A DNA stretch of 10,364 nucleotides. Origin: Cyclobacteriaceae bacterium (GTDB lineage Bacteria; Bacteroidota; Bacteroidia; Cytophagales; Cyclobacteriaceae). A program made the translations under genes and the position numbers. How positions within the stretch are numbered: position 1 is the stretch's first letter; each line of letters opens with the position of its first letter. The stretch is from the NCBI GenBank assembly GCA_019751475.1, contig JAIENH010000467.1:1-10364 (forward strand), written 5' to 3'. Under the pieces are notes generated by a model, which ran no database searches, had not been told where the DNA came from, and was given only the letters and a program-made list of their open reading frames with translations. Below are positions 1 through 7,871 of the stretch, one piece after another.

Positions 1-671
1 TCAGAACCATTGGCATGGATGCCCACTACCTCCGCATCCGTAATCAGGTTAATTTTCTTGGTGTTGGCGAGATCCATTACCTTTTGCACGGAGTCAAGGT
101 GCCCCCGGAAAGAAGTCCTGCGATGCACCAGCGATATTTCAGACGCAATGTTATGTTCGGATAGATAAATCGTCCAATCCAGAGCAGAGTCACCTCCACC
201 GGAAATCACCACACGCTTGCCCTTGTAAAATTCAGGGTCACGGATTATGTACTCCACACCTTTATCTTCAAACGCGGCCAGGTTTTCAATCGGGGGCTTG
301 CGAGGCTCAAATACGCCCAATCCCCCGGCAATAATCACAATCGGAGCCTGGTGCTGCGTACCCTTGTTGGTCGTGACGATGAAACGATGGTCGGCTGTCT
401 CTTCCAGATCAGTCACCGTTTCACCTAAGGTGTATGTAGGCTTGAATACAGCAATCTGCTCCAGCAATTTGTGTATCAACTCTCCCGCATTCACAATCGG
501 GTAACCGGGAATATCGTAAATGGGTTTTTTAGGATAAATCTCAATAAGCTGACCTCCCGGTTGTGGCAGCGAGTCGATCAGGTGACAGCGAAGTTTTAGC
601 AATCCGGCTTCAAAAACGGTAAAAAGACCCACGGGACCCGCTCCTACTATAATAATGTCTGTCTGGATCAT
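1..671 (-). CDS. Ferredoxin/flavodoxin-NADP reductase, thioredoxin-reductase type (5' part, runs off left edge)
   Basis: About 223 N-terminal residues are present, starting at the ATG at 671-669 (MIQTDIIIVGAGPVG). The FAD dinucleotide-binding motif GAGPVG is at residues 10-15 and PGGQL, which also contacts FAD in this fold, at about 39-43. The NADPH-domain motif GGGDSA is at 158-163, followed by HRRTSFR at 183-189, the basic cluster that usually binds the NADP 2'-phosphate. The redox CxxC that thioredoxin reductases carry just before GGGDSA is absent: the region reads VVISGGGDSALDW. That fits the YumC-type ferredoxin-NADP reductases, cytoplasmic flavoenzymes that move electrons between NADPH and ferredoxin or flavodoxin. 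The family is usually about 330-350 aa, so roughly a third is missing beyond the window. The gene is divergent from the PurF homologue; no exact -7 box was found before it. The flavoenzyme family is secure, the electron partner is inferred. Confidence 0.88.
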   Translation of the reverse strand, partial: MIQTDIIIVGAGPVGLFTVFEAGLLKLRCHLIDSLPQPGGQLIEIYPKKPIYDIPGYPIVNAGELIHKLLEQIAVFKPTYTLGETVTDLEETADHRFIVTTNKGTQHQAPIVIIAGGLGVFEPRKPPIENLAAFEDKGVEYIIRDPEFYKGKRVVISGGGDSALDWTIYLSEHNIASEISLVHRRTSFRGHLDSVQKVMDLANTKKINLITDAEVVGIHANGS

Positions 672-722
672 AGCTGAAATAATGCGCGAAAATAATTATT
701 TCTCACCTGGAATTGGCACATC

Positions 723-752
723 AAAAAATCTTCCCCTTCGGGGAATCTTTTT
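723..752. terminator. GC-rich hairpin flanked by A- and T-runs (terminator-like or leader element)
   Basis: The arms TTCCCC (731-736) and GGGGAA (740-745) pair perfectly around a 3-nt loop. Beyond a 2x2 mismatch, A-run 724-728 can pair with T-run 748-752. Both strands therefore show a GC hairpin followed by a U-run, which is the layout of an intrinsic terminator. The position is odd, because it lies between two divergent gene starts. It could insulate the two promoters or act in the leader of the minus-strand reductase. The structure is seen directly; the role is open. Confidence 0.45.
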
Positions 753-773
753 CCGTCATTTTGGTTGTGACGG
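753..773. other. Inverted repeat CCGTCA-N9-TGACGG
   Basis: A perfect 6-bp inverted repeat (753-758 and 768-773) with a 9-nt spacer directly follows the terminator-like hairpin. It runs into the hexamer palindrome GCATGC at 773-778. It may be a regulator binding site or a leader stem. No known operator is recognised. Confidence 0.35.
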
Positions 774-781
774 CATGCGGC

Positions 782-804
782 CAACCCGCTTTTTTGACGG
801 GTTG
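782..804. other. Inverted repeat CAACCCG-N9-CGGGTTG overlapping the -33 element
   Basis: A perfect 7-bp inverted repeat (782-788 and 798-804) has a loop that contains the TTTG at 793-796, proposed as the -33 element of the downstream promoter. That overlap would suit an operator controlling the PurF homologue, but this is inference. Confidence 0.4.
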
Positions 805-824
805 ATTGAATACCGCTAACTTTG
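793..824 (+). promoter_or_regulatory. Bacteroidota-type promoter of the PurF homologue
   Basis: TTTG at 793-796, a 20-nt spacer, then TAACTTTG at 817-824 match the Bacteroidota sigma-ABfr consensus (TTTG, about 19-21 nt, TAnnTTTG). Transcription would begin near position 831, leaving a leader of only about 10 nt before the ATG at 840. The alternative TTG codon at 822 lies inside the -7 box, so it would not be in the transcript. Confidence 0.75.
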
Positions 825-839
825 TCATTTAAACTCCTG

Positions 840-2723
840 ATGAGCGACTCCATTCTACATGAATGCGGCATAGCGCTGGTACGGTTGCGCAAGCCCCTTT
901 CTTACTACATTGAAAAATACGGGCCTGCCTATGGGATGAACAAGATGTACATCCTCATGGAAAAGCAGCACAACCGCGGCCAGGATGGTGCCGGCATCGC
1001 TAACATCAAAATAGACCAGGAGCCCGGGTTCCGATACATCAGCCGGTACAGGTCTATGAAAAGCCAGCCGGTAGCCAGCCTTTTCAAGAAAATTGGCAAA
1101 CGCTATAAAAAAGCCCAAAAGGCAGGCAAAGAAAAATTCAGAGACGAAAAGTGGCTCAAGCAACATGTACCCTTTGCGGGAGAGCTTTGGCTCGGGCATC
1201 TGCGCTACGGCACGCACGGTTTCAATAGCATCGAAAATGTGCACCCCTTCCTCCGCCAGAACAACTGGCGCAGCCGCAACCTGGTAATGGCAGGGAATTT
1301 CAACATGACCAACGTAGACGAGCTCTTTTCAAAACTCGTAGACCTCGGTCAGCACCCAAAAGAAAAAGTAGACACCATCACCGTGATGGAAAAGATTGGC
1401 CACTTCCTGGATGAAGAGGTGCAGTTTCAGTTTGAGAAATACAAAGATCAGTTCACCAACAAAGAAGTATCCGACATCATCGAAAACGAAATCGATCTGG
1501 CCAGGATATTGAAACGTGCCTGCAAGGATTTTGACGGTGGCTACACCATGGCCGGCCTCATCGGCTCAGGCTCTTCATTTGTAGTACGCGATCCCAATGG
1601 CATTCGCCCTGCCTACTACTACGCAGATGAAGAAGTGGTGGTGGTGGCTTCTGAGAAGCCCGCCATCAAGACAGCCTTCAATATTGACTACAGCCAGATT
1701 GAAGAAGTGAAGCCTGGCCACGCACTCATCATCACAAAAAGTGGTGAGTTTGCGCAGCACGCCATTTTGCCTGTAAGCGAAAAGAAATCGTGCAGCTTCG
1801 AACGCATTTACTTCTCGCGTGGCAACGACCCTGACATTTATCGTGAGCGTAAAAAGCTGGGTAAACTATTAGTACCACAGGTATTGAAATCTATCAACTT
1901 TGATCTGAAGAACACCATCTTCTCCTACATCCCTAATACGGCTGAGACGGCCTTCTACGGCATGATGGCCGAGGTAGAAAATTACCTGATACGGAGACAA
2001 ACCGATGTGATTGTAGACGGCAAGCCTTCCGTTGATTCGCTTGAAGATATTCTGTCGTTTCGCCCTCGGGTAGAAAAGATTGTCATTAAAGACGCAAAGC
2101 TTCGCACGTTCATTACCGATGATGACCAGCGGGATGAGCTGGTAGCCCATGTGTATGACACTACCTACGAAGTGGTGAAGCGCGATAAAGATACCTTGGT
2201 AGTCATTGACGACTCTATTGTCCGTGGCACTACCCTTGAAAAAAGCATCCTCACCTTATTAGATCGGCTTGGCCCCAAAAAGATTGTGGTTGTGTCTTCC
2301 GCCCCTCAAATCCGTTTCCCGGATTGCTACGGTATTGATATGAGTCGCATGGGCGATTTCGTAGCCTTTAGAGCGGTGATTCAACTTCTAAAAGAACAAG
2401 GCAAAGATTACTTGCTGGGAGAAGTGTATGAGCAATGTCTGCGAGCCCTGGCAGATAACGAACCTGTCAACCATGTGACAAGGCTTTACGAGCAATTTAC
2501 CTATGAGGAAATCTCTGATAAGATCACGGACATTGTGCGCCCCGTAGGCATGAAGGCTGACCTTCAGATTGTATTTCAGACCGTGGAGAACCTCCACAAA
2601 GCCATACCCAACCACACAGGCGACTGGTACTTTACTGGCAACTACCCGACACCCGGTGGTATGCTCGTGGCCAACAAATCTTATATCAACTACATGGAGG
2701 GCCGCCTGGTAAGGGCGTATTGA
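840..2723 (+). CDS. Amidophosphoribosyltransferase (PurF) homologue, divergent paralogue type
   Basis: The 627-residue protein begins at the ATG at 840. It has a glutamine amidotransferase domain followed by a phosphoribosyltransferase (PRTase) domain, as in PurF, which makes phosphoribosylamine from PRPP and glutamine in the first step of purine synthesis. Cys9 (LHECGIALV) would become the N-terminal nucleophile after removal of an 8-residue propeptide. Other glutaminase motifs are QHNRGQDGAG at 43-52, GHLRYGTHG at 119-127, and RDPNGIRP at 250-257. The PRPP loop VVIDDSIVRGTT (454-465) and APQIRFPDCYGID (488-500) are intact. Differences from classical PurF (about 470-510 aa) are a Lys-rich insert at about 66-112, an extra stretch at about 383-412 in the PRTase domain, and a C-terminal tail with GDWYFTGNYPTPGG at 594-607. 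Proteins like this occur in Bacteroidota as a second PurF-like enzyme, to my recollection, so the exact reaction is uncertain. A shared terminator follows the stop. Confidence 0.85.
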   Translation: MSDSILHECGIALVRLRKPLSYYIEKYGPAYGMNKMYILMEKQHNRGQDGAGIANIKIDQEPGFRYISRYRSMKSQPVASLFKKIGKRYKKAQKAGKEKFRDEKWLKQHVPFAGELWLGHLRYGTHGFNSIENVHPFLRQNNWRSRNLVMAGNFNMTNVDELFSKLVDLGQHPKEKVDTITVMEKIGHFLDEEVQFQFEKYKDQFTNKEVSDIIENEIDLARILKRACKDFDGGYTMAGLIGSGSSFVVRDPNGIRPAYYYADEEVVVVASEKPAIKTAFNIDYSQIEEVKPGHALIITKSGEFAQHAILPVSEKKSCSFERIYFSRGNDPDIYRERKKLGKLLVPQVLKSINFDLKNTIFSYIPNTAETAFYGMMAEVENYLIRRQTDVIVDGKPSVDSLEDILSFRPRVEKIVIKDAKLRTFITDDDQRDELVAHVYDTTYEVVKRDKDTLVVIDDSIVRGTTLEKSILTLLDRLGPKKIVVVSSAPQIRFPDCYGIDMSRMGDFVAFRAVIQLLKEQGKDYLLGEVYEQCLRALADNEPVNHVTRLYEQFTYEEISDKITDIVRPVGMKADLQIVFQTVENLHKAIPNHTGDWYFTGNYPTPGGMLVANKSYINYMEGRLVRAY

Positions 2724-2746
2724 GATTTCACTTTTAGCTCAAAAAG

Positions 2747-2780
2747 AAAATGCCACTGACCTTTAAGCCAGTGGCATTTT
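2747..2780. terminator. Bidirectional intrinsic terminator between convergent genes
   Basis: A perfect 12-bp stem (2747-2758 with 2769-2780; core ATGCCACTG/CAGTGGCAT) encloses a 10-nt loop. It has T residues on the 3' side and A residues on the 5' side, so each strand reads a hairpin followed by a U-run. It sits 23 bp after the stop of the PurF homologue and 17 bp past the stop of the giant secreted protein, so it can end both transcripts. Confidence 0.88.
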
Positions 2781-2797
2781 TAATCACCTCAAGAATT

Positions 2798-5700
2798 TTA
2801 TCTCACCACCAGTTTCTGCTTTACCAATTGCTGCTCCACAGCAATGGTCACTACGTACATACCTGGTTGCAGTGGCTGTGGGAGCATGACTTTAACGCGG
2901 GTCGAGTTGATGCTTTCTGCTTTCATAAAGGCTACTTCTTTTCCACTAACATCATTCAGGCGAATGAATACATCTTTGCCAATATCATTTGCTGATACTC
3001 TTACATTGAATTCACTTCCGATGGAAGGATTGGGGAATACGCCCCAAGCCAATGCAGTAGGCACATCCACCGCTACTAGTTTTGAGAAAGTGAACTTGCC
3101 ATCATAGTCTGTCTGCTTCAAGCGATAGTACCATTTGCCAGGCAACACTTCATAATCAAAAGTGGAGTAGGCTTTAGGTGTTGTTGTAGTACCCCCTCCT
3201 GTTACGCTGGTCACATCTGAAAAACTTTCGCCATCGCCAGTGCGCTGAACAGTGAAGAGGCTGTTGTTCAATTCCGATTCGGTTCTCCACTTAAGTTCCA
3301 CCTTATCGCTCAACAGATTAGCCTCAAAGTTGGTAAGCTGAATGGGGAGAGGAACACTTATATCCGCTAGAGTCCATGGCACATAGCCGTTAACCAAATC
3401 AATGCCAGGGGCAGTTACCTGGAAAAATCCCGCACTCGGAGCATTGTTAGCAAAGGTCTGAGATGGTGTTGCCGCATCCCAATACAAGGATGGGCTCCAG
3501 GCTTGAGCGGCTATACCAGCGGGAGAGGCGGCTACGGTTGCAATGTTAGCTATTGAGGCAGGCTTTTCACTGGGAGGAAAAGAATTGGTACCAACAGCTG
3601 TAAATGTCAAAGTAGCTATAGGTCTCGTTGTGGTGTATCCGCTAAGGGTCATTCCCCAAAAACGATCCGCCACGGAGTTACCACCACTCGTCCCATTCAA
3701 ATTGGCAACACTGGTCGGCAGCGGAGTATTGGCCGGGACGGTCGCATACGTCCAAATGGAAATTGTTCCTCCTCCAGGAGCACCCGCAGTTTTATTTACA
3801 GTAACTGGAATAAATTCGGTAGAAGATTTTCCAAATGGGAAAACAAATGAACCTGCGGTATTGCTTGCTGACCAGCGCAATTCTCCGTATGGCGCTGTCG
3901 TTTTCTCACTTTTGACATAGCCACCTGTACGAGCAATTGCAGTAGTAGCAGTATTGGTTATGTTCAGAATTCTGCCGTTCAAATCAATGCCGCCCTGTGT
4001 TAATGTCAAAAGGTTGGAGATTGTGATGTTCTTATTCAACTGCACTAAGTTGGTAGAGGCAGCGGTATTCAGCACGACCCTGAAAAAAGAATCTGTTGAT
4101 GAGCCTGAAATGATTTGTGGTTGGGTAGGACCCGCGCCTGTGAAAGTAACACCTGCGTCCCCAGTGTTCGATGAAGGTGTAAATGTACCATTATTTGTCC
4201 AATCGCCACCAACACTGAAATTCCGGATACGACCGCTAACATTTGCATCAATAATACCAGACGCATTAATTGTGACATTGCGAATTACAGTTAACGCAGT
4301 TGTATTGTTTCCTCTGAGGGTAGGTGTACTGCTGCCATTTCCTACAACCAAATTGCCAGCAACGGTGAGCGTAGCCGGCAGTGTGAAAACGGCAGCATTT
4401 ACTTGCACAGTAAGATTACCAAAACTCTGGCTGGCGATTGTATTATTGGTAGGTTGGTTATAGACTACCGTTCCGAAAGGTGCTGTAGTACCTAAGTTGA
4501 AGGTACCATACCCTGTTGGGAAGGTTGAGGGATTGCCATTCATTTGAAACGTTGCCCCTGGATCAATTTGAAAGGTACGGGCGGCATTGCCAACAATGTT
4601 TATATTGTTGTCCGTGAACACTGTTCCAGTTTGAATTCTAAAGTTACCTGTTGCATTGGTTGCGCTGATACTGGCACCCGTAATTGTGGCACCTGACGCA
4701 TTAGTATTATTGAAAAGTAAATTGCTGTAATTAAAATTGCTGCCCATGTTAGCGGGCAGAGTAAAGTCAAGTGTCTGTGCAGAGGTGCCATTGAGATTGA
4801 TGGTACTATTATTGCCCGCACCGGGTGTTAATCGTCCCCGGTTATTAGTAAAGGTAAATGCCCCTCTCAGGTTAACCTGGCCTCCCACACCACCAGACAT
4901 ATCTAATACGGCCTGGGCATCATTACCTGCTCCTGCAATGGTATTGAAGATAACATTATTTACTGAAAGGGACCCTGTGGTAATGTTCACCCTGGCGATT
5001 TGCGTGTTCGTGCCGGTGGCCGTGCCAATGATTACGTTACCATTTACGGAGGCACTGCCTGCATTGATGTTCCACGCATCTGTACCAGCCAACCCAGGCT
5101 GATTCACTGTCACGTTTGTTTGAACGGTGAGCGCATTCGCTCCTGTGTGCGTAAGATTTTGTGATGTTGTCCTCGCAGAAGTCGAAGTATTGATATCCAA
5201 GGAGTTTACGGTCGCATTTTGATCTAAGGTAATTGTAGTGGTGGCGTCAACAGGAATTAGAGAATTACCAATCGTGACTGCGTGGGAAATCGCATTTGGT
5301 ACCAATTCCCGTCCGTAACCACCGCTGTTGGTTGCCACGGCATTCGTGGTCAATACCAAATTAGCAGCATCTGTTATCGACTGGATTGTGTATCTCCTTG
5401 TGAGCCCTAAGTCCGTTTGTAGCATAATTACATTTCCCACTGCCAACTCGGTAGTAAAAAACGTTGTTCCACTTAGGCCCTGAACTAAATTACTTCCATT
5501 GGTAAACTGAATACTTCCTGTCCTGTTTTGAATCCAGGTAGCCTGAGAACTCCAGTTCAGAGTACCCGTTTGACTATTGAGAAACCCCGTAGTGATGATC
5601 GCATTTCCAACCGAAAAACTCATAGGGGAGCCGGAAGGGAGATTAGCAGCGGGTTCGGTAACAAATTGTGTCGCATTAGAGCCAAGTGTTCCCGCAGTAG

Positions 5701-7759
5701 TAGTGAACCAGGCTATGCCATTTGTTCGCCTGACAGAAGCCGATGAGGGTAAAAACAGTGCATCCTTATCAGGATCTAGGTAATTAAAAGTGGCTGAATA
5801 ATTTGTGAATACAATTCCTGTATTAGTGAGGGTCCAATACCGATTTACACTTCTGTTAGGCTCTATATTAGAACCCGCTATGTTGGGATGTACACCATCA
5901 GTAGTGGATACGGTTAGAATATTTGCCGTGGTTACGGTGTTAAATACAACATCTACAGGGGCATAATTTGTACTGCCGCCAACTTCAAAGGTTAAGCTGG
6001 GAGAGCCAAGACTAACATCTTTTTGCAGATTTCCCCGCACCCATCCCGTGCCCCCTGATGCAGTTACTGTGCCCCCGATAGGCACATACACATTGCGAGT
6101 AGCCCCAGTTATAAGCTTACCGCTGATAAAATTGAGATTGTTCTGCACAGACACATCCACGGATGTGAGAGAAACGTTGTTACTGTTGTTGATGGTTAGA
6201 TTAGCAAATGAAGTGCTGGCTGTGCCTCCAATAGATTGATTAGTGCCTGTTGTAAAAATTACATTGCTTGCTGAATTGACGAAACTACCACCACCGTTAA
6301 ATGTCCATGTACCGTTATTCCCGTTGACAGTAATAGTGCGGTTACTGTAGTTAAGAGTACCATTTGAGAAAATAAAATTACCTACCGTAACATTGTTGGA
6401 TAAGATAGTGGTTACCGCAGACGCATAATTGAACGTACCCCCAACGGTCATCACTGGGTTGCTGATCATTCGCCCACTACCAGAAAAATTAAGGTTGCCA
6501 GCCACGTTGGCAACAGCAGTAAAGTCTACAGAAGATCCTGGAGTGCCACTATTGAGGTTTATATTCTGGTATGAATACGTGGCACTACTTTTAGCCGTTT
6601 GCGTACCCGATCCATTAAACGTAATGGTTGTTCCAGAAGCCAATGTATTGGTAACACCGGTCAATTCTGGAAGTGCTACACTATTCTTACTCAAACGCAG
6701 TTCGCTTGTGCCGCTCATAACGAGGTTAGCCGTGCCATCAAGCGTAAAGGTGGTGGCATTTAATATTGCTGATCCTGAGATATTAACAGCATTGGTTACA
6801 GTCGTATTACCCGCCAGCGTTTTTACACCTGAATTGGAGGCTGTTAAATTATAATAGGTTGTAGTAAAGATTGTCTGAGCCCCTGCATTAGCATAGTCTA
6901 CTGTGTTATTCGTATTCGCAAAATTAATGACACCGGCACCTGAGGCGCTGGTAGGTATAGAGGTGAACGTCAATAAAGCATTTGCTACTCCATTACCATT
7001 GTTAAATGTTCCTCCAGCAACAACTGTAAGTGCCTCCGGAGGGTTTGCGGTTCTGGTCAATCGAAGGGACCCCAGATTCGTGATCGTGGCAGCGGACGCA
7101 ATGGCTAATCTAGTCATGACAATTTCGCTCGTTCCGCTATACGTGTAAGTACCCGCTACTAATACATCATATCGTCCATTGCCACCCGTTGGGGCAGGCC
7201 AGAATCCATTATTAACAATACTGCAATTTACCACGGGGTCAACGCCCGCTGTATTGTCCCATGTTCCTCCAACTGCAACGGTAATTGTTCCATTAAATGT
7301 CTTTATACCGTTTACATCACCCAAGGTAAAGGAACCTGCAACAGTAGTAGTGCCGGTGATAGTTACCCGTATTCCGCCCCACAGGGCATTGCTGCTCGCA
7401 GGCACGGAAAAATTTCCGCCCACTGTTATAATTTGATTATTGTTGGTGCCCACCAACCGTGTGTCCGCGCCATCCATGGTTAAGTTACCCGTAATGGTCA
7501 AAGTGCTATTGGCAGTAAAACTTAATCTTCCATTTGCATTAATTGTTAACGAGGCACAGGTAGCATTGGCATTAAATGTCACGATATCGTTTGCCAGAAT
7601 AGTTACAGTTTGGCCTGCTGTTGGCACAACCCCTCCAGACCATGTTGTACCAACGTTCCAAGCCCCACCACCCGTTCCATTTGAAACGATTTGCGCTATG
7701 GAAACAGATTGGGTAAGAACCAAGGTGGTGACTAAAGCAAACAACTTAAGATATCTCAT
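2798..7759 (-). CDS. Giant secreted beta-repeat protein with T9SS type A sorting domain
   Basis: The 1653-aa protein begins with a Sec signal peptide (about residues 1-22, Lys-Leu-rich then hydrophobic, ending SIAQ). Two arrays of short beta-rich repeats follow, at about 24-555 and 820-1275. They are rich in Thr, Asn, Gly and Ser, with recurring GTFN, AGNL and LTIN units typical of parallel beta-helix adhesins. Each array is followed by a globular module at about 556-720 and 1276-1460; both contain a GW/YV..-(F)xVG/FPFG-(Y/F)xPV pattern and then RYWTLT or RFWGMT. An FN3-like domain (about 1473-1571, WRTESELNN and WYYRLKQTDYDGK) and a C-terminal sorting domain (1572-1653) complete it. Only two cysteines (68 and 179) are present. 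It should be exported to the cell surface or medium through the type IX secretion system. The role in adhesion, gliding or polymer binding is unknown; no catalytic motif was seen. It lies downstream of the glycosyltransferase on the same strand but seems to have its own promoter. Confidence 0.9.
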   Translation of the reverse strand: MRYLKLFALVTTLVLTQSVSIAQIVSNGTGGGAWNVGTTWSGGVVPTAGQTVTILANDIVTFNANATCASLTINANGRLSFTANSTLTITGNLTMDGADTRLVGTNNNQIITVGGNFSVPASSNALWGGIRVTITGTTTVAGSFTLGDVNGIKTFNGTITVAVGGTWDNTAGVDPVVNCSIVNNGFWPAPTGGNGRYDVLVAGTYTYSGTSEIVMTRLAIASAATITNLGSLRLTRTANPPEALTVVAGGTFNNGNGVANALLTFTSIPTSASGAGVINFANTNNTVDYANAGAQTIFTTTYYNLTASNSGVKTLAGNTTVTNAVNISGSAILNATTFTLDGTANLVMSGTSELRLSKNSVALPELTGVTNTLASGTTITFNGSGTQTAKSSATYSYQNINLNSGTPGSSVDFTAVANVAGNLNFSGSGRMISNPVMTVGGTFNYASAVTTILSNNVTVGNFIFSNGTLNYSNRTITVNGNNGTWTFNGGGSFVNSASNVIFTTGTNQSIGGTASTSFANLTINNSNNVSLTSVDVSVQNNLNFISGKLITGATRNVYVPIGGTVTASGGTGWVRGNLQKDVSLGSPSLTFEVGGSTNYAPVDVVFNTVTTANILTVSTTDGVHPNIAGSNIEPNRSVNRYWTLTNTGIVFTNYSATFNYLDPDKDALFLPSSASVRRTNGIAWFTTTAGTLGSNATQFVTEPAANLPSGSPMSFSVGNAIITTGFLNSQTGTLNWSSQATWIQNRTGSIQFTNGSNLVQGLSGTTFFTTELAVGNVIMLQTDLGLTRRYTIQSITDAANLVLTTNAVATNSGGYGRELVPNAISHAVTIGNSLIPVDATTTITLDQNATVNSLDINTSTSARTTSQNLTHTGANALTVQTNVTVNQPGLAGTDAWNINAGSASVNGNVIIGTATGTNTQIARVNITTGSLSVNNVIFNTIAGAGNDAQAVLDMSGGVGGQVNLRGAFTFTNNRGRLTPGAGNNSTINLNGTSAQTLDFTLPANMGSNFNYSNLLFNNTNASGATITGASISATNATGNFRIQTGTVFTDNNINIVGNAARTFQIDPGATFQMNGNPSTFPTGYGTFNLGTTAPFGTVVYNQPTNNTIASQSFGNLTVQVNAAVFTLPATLTVAGNLVVGNGSSTPTLRGNNTTALTVIRNVTINASGIIDANVSGRIRNFSVGGDWTNNGTFTPSSNTGDAGVTFTGAGPTQPQIISGSSTDSFFRVVLNTAASTNLVQLNKNITISNLLTLTQGGIDLNGRILNITNTATTAIARTGGYVKSEKTTAPYGELRWSASNTAGSFVFPFGKSSTEFIPVTVNKTAGAPGGGTISIWTYATVPANTPLPTSVANLNGTSGGNSVADRFWGMTLSGYTTTRPIATLTFTAVGTNSFPPSEKPASIANIATVAASPAGIAAQAWSPSLYWDAATPSQTFANNAPSAGFFQVTAPGIDLVNGYVPWTLADISVPLPIQLTNFEANLLSDKVELKWRTESELNNSLFTVQRTGDGESFSDVTSVTGGGTTTTPKAYSTFDYEVLPGKWYYRLKQTDYDGKFTFSKLVAVDVPTALAWGVFPNPSIGSEFNVRVSANDIGKDVFIRLNDVSGKEVAFMKAESINSTRVKVMLPQPLQPGMYVVTIAVEQQLVKQKLVVR
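2801..3046 (-). other. T9SS type A C-terminal sorting domain (encoded region)
   Basis: Residues 1572-1653 of the giant protein show the conserved features of the Por secretion C-terminal domain: FPNPS at 1575-1579, DVSGKEV at 1603-1609, GMYVVTI at 1633-1639 and a basic end KQKLVVR. In known T9SS cargo this domain directs passage across the outer membrane and is cleaved, with many proteins then attached to the cell surface. Confidence 0.92.
5303..5533 (-). other. Insertion of about 75 residues in the second Trp-domain of the giant protein
   Basis: In the first array the start reads W34..TTW40-SGGVVP46-TAGQTVTI. The second array starts in the same way, W736..ATW742, but the matching VP-NAISHAVTIG begins only at residue 820. 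The intervening residues 743-819 (TGSIQFTNGS..., SGTTFFTTELAVGNVI, YTIQSI) look like a separate small beta domain placed between the two halves. The alignment was done by eye. Confidence 0.6.
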
Positions 7760-7790
7760 AATCTTCGATTCAATCTTGAAAAAATAAAGC

Positions 7791-7798
7791 CAAAAGTA
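7791..7798 (-). promoter_or_regulatory. Candidate -7 box for the giant secreted protein gene
   Basis: The minus strand reads TACTTTTG, an exact TAnnTTTG match, 31 nt before the ATG at 7759. No clear TTTG -33 element is present at the usual spacing; the nearest candidate is TATG at about 7825-7822. The 12-bp palindrome GGTTTTAAAACC at 7800-7811 lies immediately upstream in the spacer. Confidence 0.5.
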
Positions 7799-7799
7799 G

Positions 7800-7811
7800 G
7801 GTTTTAAAACC
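7800..7811. other. Perfect 12-bp palindrome GGTTTTAAAACC in the promoter spacer
   Basis: The dyad sits two bases from the candidate -7 box of the giant gene, between it and where the -33 element should be. A dimeric regulator bound here would compete with RNA polymerase. No known regulator is recognised, and AT-rich palindromes of this length can arise by chance. Confidence 0.4.
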
Positions 7812-7871
7812 GATTTTCAGCCATAGAACTGTATCATTTCAATACACGGCAGGCCTTGGCGGTAACCCAAT

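Noticed and set aside
822..839. TTG at 822 as the start of the PurF homologue
   Set aside because: It lies inside the TAACTTTG promoter box and adds residues before the normal PurF propeptide. The ATG at 840 is better supported.
668..1244. Minus-strand open frames at 668-892 and 855-1244
   Set aside because: The first overlaps the reductase start, the intergenic hairpins and the PurF homologue start; the second is antisense to the conserved glutaminase domain. Neither translation resembles a protein family.
2798..7759. Giant gene as a nucleotide repeat array or CRISPR-like element
   Set aside because: The repetition is at the level of short protein motifs. No identical DNA units with regular spacing were seen, and one uninterrupted frame with signal peptide and sorting domain explains the region.
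3543..7787. Many open frames of 60-170 codons on the plus strand opposite the giant gene
   Set aside because: They are antisense shadows. The Thr/Asn/Gly/Ser-rich minus-strand coding yields few stops in the complementary frames. The predicted products are Val/Pro/Leu-rich with no family pattern, and no promoter stands before them.
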